Origin: Sorangiineae bacterium NIC37A_2
GTDB taxonomy: Bacteria; Myxococcota_A; Polyangia; Polyangiales; Polyangiaceae
Direction: 5' to 3'
Assembly: GCA_002085155.1 (NCBI GenBank)
Contig: NASX01000012.1
Location: 20,894-70,204, forward strand
DNA: 49,311 bases
The notes below the pieces were generated by a model. It worked only from the letters and a program-made list of their open reading frames with translations. It was not told where the DNA came from and ran no database searches. The translations under genes and the position numbers were made by a program. Shown in pieces: positions 42,087 to 49,311 of this stretch. The stretch's first letter is position 1, and every line of letters starts with the position of its first letter.

Positions 42087-43694
42087 ATGAGCTCCCTGCC
42101 CCGACCGAAGCCCCTCGAAGGCCGCCGCGCGGAGCTGCTCTTGCCAGCAGGTGACCTGTTTCGCCTCAAGACGGCGCTCCTCTACGGAGCGGACGCCATT
42201 TACGCGGGGCTGCCGGACCTCAGCTTGCGGACGAAGAGCGAGTTTGGTCTCGAGGAGCTCGCCGAGGGCGCGCGGCTCGTTCACGCCGCGGGCAAGCGCC
42301 TCTACCTCACGCTGAACCTTTTCACCCAGAACCGGGACGTGCGTCGGCTCGAGGCGGCGGTCGAAGCTTTTCGCTCGATTCGTCCTGACGGAGTGATCGT
42401 CTCGGACATTGGCGTTCTCCACTTTCTCCGCAAGCGGGCCCCCGAACTCGAGATCCACGTTTCGACCCAAGCCAATGTCCTGAGCTACCTGACGGTTCAG
42501 GCTTGGCAGGAGATGGGCGCTTCGTTGGTGGTGCTCGCGCGGGAGGTCAGCTTCGAGGAGCTCTCCGAGATCCGCGCGGAGTGTCCCGACATTCGCCTGG
42601 AGACCTTCGTGCACGGGGCGATGTGCATGACCTATTCGGGGCGCTGCCTTCTGTCGAACTACCTGGCCGAGCGGGGCTCCAACCAGGGCAGTTGCGCCCA
42701 TAGCTGTCGCTGGAAGTACAGCTTGAAGGTCCAGAAGGCCGACGGCACCACGGGCACCATCGACCTGACCTCAGAGAACATGAGCGAGTTCAACTTCTTC
42801 CTCGAAGAAGAGTTTCGCCCAGGCGAGCTGTTCCCGATCGAAGAGGACGCGCGCGGCTCCTATATCTTGAACGCTCGCGACCTTTGTCTGATGCCGCGCC
42901 TCGCCGACTATCTTCGGCTGGGCATCGATTCACTCAAGGTCGAAGGGCGCAACAAGAGCGAGTACTACCTTGCGGTCGTCGGTCGCGCTTACCGGGCCGC
43001 TATTGACCGATATTACGAAGATCCTGAGACCTTCGACGCTCGGCCGTTCTTCGAAGAGCTCGAGACCGTACCGAGTCGCGGCTACACCGAAGGCTTCCAC
43101 TCGGGACGCCTGGGGCCCACGGCGCACAACTACAGCTCCTCGGCGTCTCTCAGCTCCTTCGAATACGGTCTCTTGGTGCGGGAGGTGCGCGAGGACGACG
43201 TCGTCTGCGAGATCAAAAATCGACTCCTCCCGGGGGATGTGCTCGAGTTCCTCGTGCCAGGAGGATTCGAGATCCTCCGGCTCCGCCTCTATGAGTTCGT
43301 CTCCTACGAGACCGGTGAGGTGAAAGATCGCGTCACCGCAGGGGAGGGGCGCGCCATCGTGATTCCGCTCTCCGCCTTCCATACCGAAGGTGCTGAAGTC
43401 GCGCGCCGTTCCCTTGTGCCGGGCGTCGTCGCGCGCAAGGGACGGCCGCTCGACGCGGACAAGAGTGAGCAGCTCGCGTTCGATCGGGCCTCCTTCAACG
43501 TCGAACAGGGCCTTCTGCCGGCTTCGGCTTTAGCCCGAGGCGCTCGAGCGAAACCCCAGGCGACGCGGGCTCCGAAGCTCGGAGCGCTCGGCTGTTGTGC
43601 GCTCGGGTGCAACGGCTGTTTGCCGTTCTGGAACGAGCCCCGCTACGAGACGGCGCGGGTGAAGTATTGTGCGAGTCGAGGACTGCCGTGCTGA
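42087..43694 (+). CDS. peptidase U32 family protein (RlhA/UbiU type)
   Basis: The 535-residue protein shows the U32 pattern: ELLLPAGDLFRLKTALLYGADAIYAG near the start, LYLTLNLF, then the Cys cluster C180-x6-C187-x15-C203 with C207, and C268 in NARDLCLMPRL, followed by GIDSLKVEGRNKSEYY. In RlhA and UbiU/UbiV these Cys bind a 4Fe-4S cluster used in rRNA or ubiquinone hydroxylation rather than proteolysis; one of these roles is likelier here than collagenase activity. The C-terminus has a further Cys-rich end (GCCALGCNGCLPFW). The start ATG fits the family. Its stop overlaps the tsaB start by seven bases, so both may serve RNA modification. Confidence 0.9.
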   Translation: MSSLPRPKPLEGRRAELLLPAGDLFRLKTALLYGADAIYAGLPDLSLRTKSEFGLEELAEGARLVHAAGKRLYLTLNLFTQNRDVRRLEAAVEAFRSIRPDGVIVSDIGVLHFLRKRAPELEIHVSTQANVLSYLTVQAWQEMGASLVVLAREVSFEELSEIRAECPDIRLETFVHGAMCMTYSGRCLLSNYLAERGSNQGSCAHSCRWKYSLKVQKADGTTGTIDLTSENMSEFNFFLEEEFRPGELFPIEEDARGSYILNARDLCLMPRLADYLRLGIDSLKVEGRNKSEYYLAVVGRAYRAAIDRYYEDPETFDARPFFEELETVPSRGYTEGFHSGRLGPTAHNYSSSASLSSFEYGLLVREVREDDVVCEIKNRLLPGDVLEFLVPGGFEILRLRLYEFVSYETGEVKDRVTAGEGRAIVIPLSAFHTEGAEVARRSLVPGVVARKGRPLDADKSEQLAFDRASFNVEQGLLPASALARGARAKPQATRAPKLGALGCCALGCNGCLPFWNEPRYETARVKYCASRGLPC

Positions 43695-44401
43695 AGCCGC
43701 TTCGCGTGCTCGGCATTGAGACATCGGGCCTCTCGGGCTCGGTCGCCCTGGTCGAAGGGGGCAAGGTCGTCGCCCATCGCGCCCATAGCGGCGAAAATCA
43801 GCACGCAGAGAAGATCTTCGGGCTGATCGAGGAAGCGCTCGAGGAGGCGGGCTGGGAACGGGCGAGTCTCGGGCGCGTTGCGGTCAGCCGAGGACCGGGG
43901 GCGTTCACCGCGCTCAGGATCGGAATGGCGGTCGCGGATGGTTTGAGTCTGGGGCTCGGGATTGAGGCTGTCACGGTCAATAGCCTCGAGGCCCTCGCCT
44001 GGAGCCCGTTTGTGGCGCTGGGAGACAGCGCTCCCAAGAGGCAGGAGCGGGAGCTCTTGGTGGCGCTCAGGGACGCGCGAAGGAATGAGCTATTTGTGGG
44101 GGTGTTCGATCGCGACGGCCGAGCGCTCGAGCCCCCTCATGCGATCGCTGTGGAGACGGCTCGCGACGAGCTCCTCCAGCGCCTCGACGGCAGAAGCGCC
44201 TATGTTGTTGGTCAGCCGGGGATCGCCCTCGGGTTCTCGAACGATCTCCCGGCCGCGTTTCACACGGCGGATCCCGACGCGCGCGCTGTAGCGCTGCTCG
44301 GCGCCGAAAAGGAACCGGAAGCGCCGATCCGCCCCGAGTACGTGCGCGGGCCGAACGTCGTGAAGCCGAACCTTCCGCCCTCACCCCTGGCCGGGAGCTA
44401 A
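43688..44401 (+). CDS. tsaB: tRNA threonylcarbamoyladenosine biosynthesis protein TsaB
   Basis: TsaB is the partner and stabiliser of TsaD in making t6A37 in ANN-decoding tRNAs. The 237-residue protein has the ASKHA start VLGIETSGLSGSVAL, the NQHAEKIFGLIEEAL segment, and the family's SRGPGAFTALRIGMAVADGL glycine motif. The C-terminal part is shorter and more variable, as usual. The GTG at 43688 starts inside the preceding U32 gene; a GTG at 43706 is an alternative. No tsaE, rimI or tsaD is adjacent. Confidence 0.92.
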   Translation: MLKPLRVLGIETSGLSGSVALVEGGKVVAHRAHSGENQHAEKIFGLIEEALEEAGWERASLGRVAVSRGPGAFTALRIGMAVADGLSLGLGIEAVTVNSLEALAWSPFVALGDSAPKRQERELLVALRDARRNELFVGVFDRDGRALEPPHAIAVETARDELLQRLDGRSAYVVGQPGIALGFSNDLPAAFHTADPDARAVALLGAEKEPEAPIRPEYVRGPNVVKPNLPPSPLAGS

Positions 44402-44402
44402 A

Positions 44403-44417
44403 CGAGGGCGTCCCTCG
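44403..44417. terminator. small hairpin between tsaB and the methyltransferase gene
   Basis: CGAGGG and CCCTCG form a perfect 6-bp stem around CGT, one base after the tsaB stop and between convergent genes. No U-run is present. Confidence 0.35.
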
Positions 44418-44437
44418 AGCTTGTGGAGCGGCGCCGC

Positions 44438-45697
44438 TTAGCGCGGATCGTAGAGGAGGAAGCTCGCGCGTAAGGGTCCGTTCATGAGCGGTTTGTGGAC
44501 GCGGGGGCGCCCGCCGAAGGCCTGCTCGACGAGGCGGATGCGCGGTGAGGCGGCGGCTTCGTCCGGCTCGCCGACGAGCAACGCTGTCCGAAAGCCCGGG
44601 AGCCGCCGCGCGTAGTCAGCGAGCGCGCTGTAGAGCGCGAAGAGCTCCTGGTCGGAGTACTCGAGGCGGACCCCGTAAGGGGGATTGGTCAGAATCAGCC
44701 CCCCTTCGCCGAGTTCCTTCTGGCGGCCTGCGATGGCGCTGCCGTCGTCCGTTCGGAAATCCCTGCACTCGTGCTCCACGAAGCGCAGGACGCCCGCCGT
44801 GTTGATGGCTCGTAGGGTGAGCTCGGAAACTTCGGGCACAAACTCTCGAGAATACACCACGGGGCGGGCGTCACCAAAAAGCGGCGCGCCGTAGCGCTCG
44901 AACTCGCTCTGGAAGACCGGATGTTTGGCGAGGAGCGGTCCTCGGCCCGACGTCCAAATCGAGCGGCCGAACGCGGAAAGCGCCGCCTCCGCGACGATGG
45001 TTCCGCTGCCGGCCATGGGGTCCACGAGCACGTCCCGTCGGGAGTCGTAGCGAGCGAGCATGAGCAGGAGCGCCGCCAGATCCTCGCGCAATGGTGCTTC
45101 ACCGCTCTCGGTGCGGTAGCCGCGCTCGTGGAGGGGGCGACCAGCGATGTCGAGGGAGACGAGGGTGGTGGCGCGGCCGTCGGGATCGGTGCCGCCGCGC
45201 ACATGGAAGACAAGCTCGGGCTTCCTTGGCTCGACGACGAGCTCGATGCCGCGGTCCTGCGCTCCGTCGACGAGGGCATTCTTCACGGTGCCGACGATCT
45301 GGCGCTCACCGGCTTCTACGGCCGCTGGCGGGAACACTTCGACGCTGATGCTGCTCTGGACACCAGGAAAGAGCTCGCGTGTGTCTTGTCGAACCAAGGA
45401 GCGAAGCTGGTCGTAGAGGGGCTCGAGGCGGGTCTCGTGGAGCTCATAGAGATCCCACAGTACTCGGGCGCTCGTGCGATGGTAGGTCGCCGCGAGCGCG
45501 CCCAAATCGGCGGCGAAAGGATAGGCGACGGCGCCGGGGCCGAGCTTCTGGGCGGGGCGTGCTCGAAACTCCTGGAAACGGGGCGCGTCAAAGGCGCGGC
45601 GGGCGAGCCGGCTGAGCTCGCCGTCCATGATCTTGTTGGAGCCGTAGGTCCCGAGCAGGCGGAGCCGATCGATGCGGCGAGACTCGGGCTTATTCAC
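44438..45697 (-). CDS. THUMP-domain RNA methyltransferase, RlmL N-terminal type
   Basis: The 419-residue protein has an N-terminal THUMP-like region (~10-175) and a Rossmann methyltransferase domain. The SAM motif is DPMAGSGTIVAEAAL (~223-237) and the catalytic motif is TNPPYGVRLEY (NPPYG at ~337), as in N2-guanosine methylases such as RlmL and Trm14. It therefore most likely methylates guanine in rRNA or tRNA. The GTG start (MNKPES...) overlaps the upstream Cys-rich lipoprotein stop by eight bases, so it appears co-translated with an unrelated envelope gene. Confidence 0.9.
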   Translation of the reverse strand: MNKPESRRIDRLRLLGTYGSNKIMDGELSRLARRAFDAPRFQEFRARPAQKLGPGAVAYPFAADLGALAATYHRTSARVLWDLYELHETRLEPLYDQLRSLVRQDTRELFPGVQSSISVEVFPPAAVEAGERQIVGTVKNALVDGAQDRGIELVVEPRKPELVFHVRGGTDPDGRATTLVSLDIAGRPLHERGYRTESGEAPLREDLAALLLMLARYDSRRDVLVDPMAGSGTIVAEAALSAFGRSIWTSGRGPLLAKHPVFQSEFERYGAPLFGDARPVVYSREFVPEVSELTLRAINTAGVLRFVEHECRDFRTDDGSAIAGRQKELGEGGLILTNPPYGVRLEYSDQELFALYSALADYARRLPGFRTALLVGEPDEAAASPRIRLVEQAFGGRPRVHKPLMNGPLRASFLLYDPR

Positions 45698-47147
45698 AGA
45701 CCAGCGCTTTGATCGAGATGTCGTCGATTTCGTAGAAGGGCCCGGACTGGTTCTTTTTGTACGCGAAGATATTCACTTCCGGGTCGGTGTGCGTGGGGAA
45801 GTCCGAGAAGTCGGTGATCCGCCACTCGAACTTCGTCCATTCGTTCGGTGATGGATCGAGCGAATAAGGTTCCCCGCTCTTCGTCGACATGAAGTAGTCA
45901 TGGAACTCCTCGTCGTCGTAATTGTAGAGAGCGCCGTTGATGTAGTTGTCGCTCGTGGCTTTGGCGCTGCCGACCGCGCGGTAGTAGCCGGAGAAGACGA
46001 GGACGCTGGTGCCTGGGAGAAGCGCGAAGGTCTGGTAGATGTCGTAGCTGAGAGCCGCGGAGGTGTCGAAGCGGGCGACATGCGTTCCCGTGCGAGCGCT
46101 CGGTGAGGTGACGAAAACGTTCGGATACTCCGAGAAATCCGCCTCAGCGTAGGGGTCGCCGTTGATGGACTTGGCGAGCAACCAGTACGACTCATCCCCT
46201 TCGGGATCCACGAACTCGAACGACGGATCTGCGAGGAGCTCTTCTTCGAGAACGAGCGAAGTCTTTTCACAGCCGCTTGTGGTGCAGGTCCCCGGGCACC
46301 CATCGTCGCTTGTACATTGGTCGTCGTGCAGGGTGACCTGGCAAATCCCATCCACACAGGCGACTGTTGAGCATTCCTGGTTCGGCGCCGTGCAATCAGC
46401 GGCATTTCTGCACTCGACACACCCCGAATCGGTGCAGACAGGTGCATCCTCTGTGCAGCCGAGGTCTTGGCCATCGTCGTCCTCGGTGTCGATGCACGTC
46501 GTGCAGGCGCCTTCGAAGCAGAGGGGCGCCTCGACATCGCAGCCAGCGTCGGTTTTGGTTCCTTTTTCGCTGTCGACGCAGATCACGCAGGCGTTCGGTC
46601 CGCCGCTTCCGTCGCACACGCCGCCGTCACAGGCTTCGCCCGCGTCTTCGGGAGTATGCGTGCAGGACCCGTCCGCTGAACAGGCGTCTACGGTGCAGTC
46701 GTTCTTGTCGTCGCAGTCTGAGTGTTTCTCGCAGCTCACGCACTGCACTTGAGCGCCCAAGCGACACTGGGGCGCGTCGTCCGTGCAACCGGTGTCCTTG
46801 CGGCGGCCTGGCTGATCGTCGACGCACGCCTGACAGGCCTCTTCACCCGGCACCCCGTTACAGACGCCACCATCGCACTCGGTGCCAGCGCTCAAGGTCC
46901 GGTGTTCGCAATCGCCGTCCTGGTTGCAAACGTCTTCCGTACAGTCGTTCTTGTCGTCGCAGCGCGCAGCGCAGTCAGCGTCGCCGCCCTCACCACCTTG
47001 ACCGCCGAGGCCACCTTCGGGATCTCCCTTTTCGTACTTGTCGAGGCCCAAGACAGCGTGACAGCCGCCGAGTGAGCCAGCCAAGACCGAGCCACAGAGG
47101 AGCCCGAACGCGAGGGTCAGACTGCGATTTCCCGAAGAGCCTTGCAC
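45690..47147 (-). CDS. Cys-rich repeat lipoprotein with C-terminal carbohydrate-binding-like domain
   Basis: A GTG at 47147 gives a good signal peptide and lipobox (SLGGC, about residue 30), then a Gly-rich linker. Repeated Cys modules follow: two close copies of CDDKNDCT-D-C--DG-C with C-GGVC-G, and modules of the type C--C-D-----D-GC---AP-C, spanning ~55-290. The C-terminal ~180 residues start ELLADPSFEFVDPEGD and alternate aromatic strands (TFALLPGTSVLVFSGYYRA, then KFEWRITDF, then FYEIDDISIKALVC), like a jelly-roll carbohydrate-binding domain; this is a fold guess. Such modular Cys-rich lipoproteins are frequent in myxobacteria. A longer frame upstream overlaps the SNF2 gene and is a shadow. 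Confidence 0.85.
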   Translation of the reverse strand: MQGSSGNRSLTLAFGLLCGSVLAGSLGGCHAVLGLDKYEKGDPEGGLGGQGGEGGDADCAARCDDKNDCTEDVCNQDGDCEHRTLSAGTECDGGVCNGVPGEEACQACVDDQPGRRKDTGCTDDAPQCRLGAQVQCVSCEKHSDCDDKNDCTVDACSADGSCTHTPEDAGEACDGGVCDGSGGPNACVICVDSEKGTKTDAGCDVEAPLCFEGACTTCIDTEDDDGQDLGCTEDAPVCTDSGCVECRNAADCTAPNQECSTVACVDGICQVTLHDDQCTSDDGCPGTCTTSGCEKTSLVLEEELLADPSFEFVDPEGDESYWLLAKSINGDPYAEADFSEYPNVFVTSPSARTGTHVARFDTSAALSYDIYQTFALLPGTSVLVFSGYYRAVGSAKATSDNYINGALYNYDDEEFHDYFMSTKSGEPYSLDPSPNEWTKFEWRITDFSDFPTHTDPEVNIFAYKKNQSGPFYEIDDISIKALVCE

Positions 47148-47198
47148 AGTGTTCGGGACGATAACCCCAAGTCTTCCCCTCAGAAAAGGGTTCAAGTC

Positions 47199-47230
47199 CC
47201 CGAGGAGGCCGTGAGCGCCGTCTCCTCGGG
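47199..47230 (-). terminator. hairpin after the SNF2 gene
   Basis: CCCGAGGAG (47199-47207) and CTCCTCGGG (47222-47230) are perfect complements with a 14-base loop, just past the helicase stop. On the minus strand CTTGAACCCTTTTC follows, a weak U-run. This is likely the terminator, and it lies upstream of the Cys-rich lipoprotein gene. Confidence 0.5.
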
Positions 47231-47235
47231 CCGAA

Positions 47236-49311
<2,076 letters not shown>

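Noticed and set aside
41889-42701. 270-codon reverse ORF covering part of the tRNA, its terminator and the U32 gene
   Set aside because: It would be translated through a tRNA and a terminator and is antisense to a conserved gene.

Overview
The window is high-GC DNA densely packed with long genes. It carries a giant TPR protein, many lipoproteins, a Cys-rich repeat lipoprotein, a DUF4159/von Willebrand/HEAT operon and an NtrB/NtrC-type pair. This mix suggests a chromosomal segment of a myxobacterium-like organism (Myxococcota, former Deltaproteobacteria). That assignment is an inference from gene content; no rRNA is present. There is no sign of phage, insertion sequences or CRISPR.

Left part (1-16.4 kb). 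A truncated lipoprotein gene runs off the left end. Divergent from it is a 3805-residue TPR-array protein, followed one base later by a class IV aminotransferase. On the opposite strand lie dnaX, recR and a TSUP-family transporter, spaced by 3-5 bases. The transporter's 3' end runs antisense into the aminotransferase gene.

Middle part (16.5-30.7 kb). A lipoprotein, a seven-TM histidine kinase, bioA, a thioredoxin-fold [2Fe-2S] ferredoxin and a sigma-54 response regulator form one operon in which every junction overlaps. Two small reverse-strand genes follow: an orphan HigA-like HTH protein and an unrecognised conserved-looking protein. Next come a Bcp peroxiredoxin with a histone-like tail coupled to a lipoprotein, then a four-gene envelope operon: duplicated-domain lipoprotein, DUF4159, VWA/amidotransferase-like membrane protein and HEAT-repeat protein.

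Right part (30.8-49.3 kb). This part is made of shorter units. They are a YdiJ-type FAD/Fe-S dehydrogenase divergent from a di-heme peroxidase, an HD-domain protein divergent from a YceI protein, a PhoX-like protein, htpG behind a heat-shock-type promoter, and a lipoprotein. After these come tRNA-Pro(GGG) with a strong terminator, a U32 protein overlapping tsaB, a THUMP-type RNA methyltransferase overlapping a Cys-rich lipoprotein gene, and a SNF2 helicase running off the right end.

The features most worth following are the ~72-residue super-repeat of the giant protein, the signalling/biotin operon, the VWA operon without MoxR or DUF58, the lysine/alanine tail on the peroxiredoxin, and the apparently leaderless htpG promoter.
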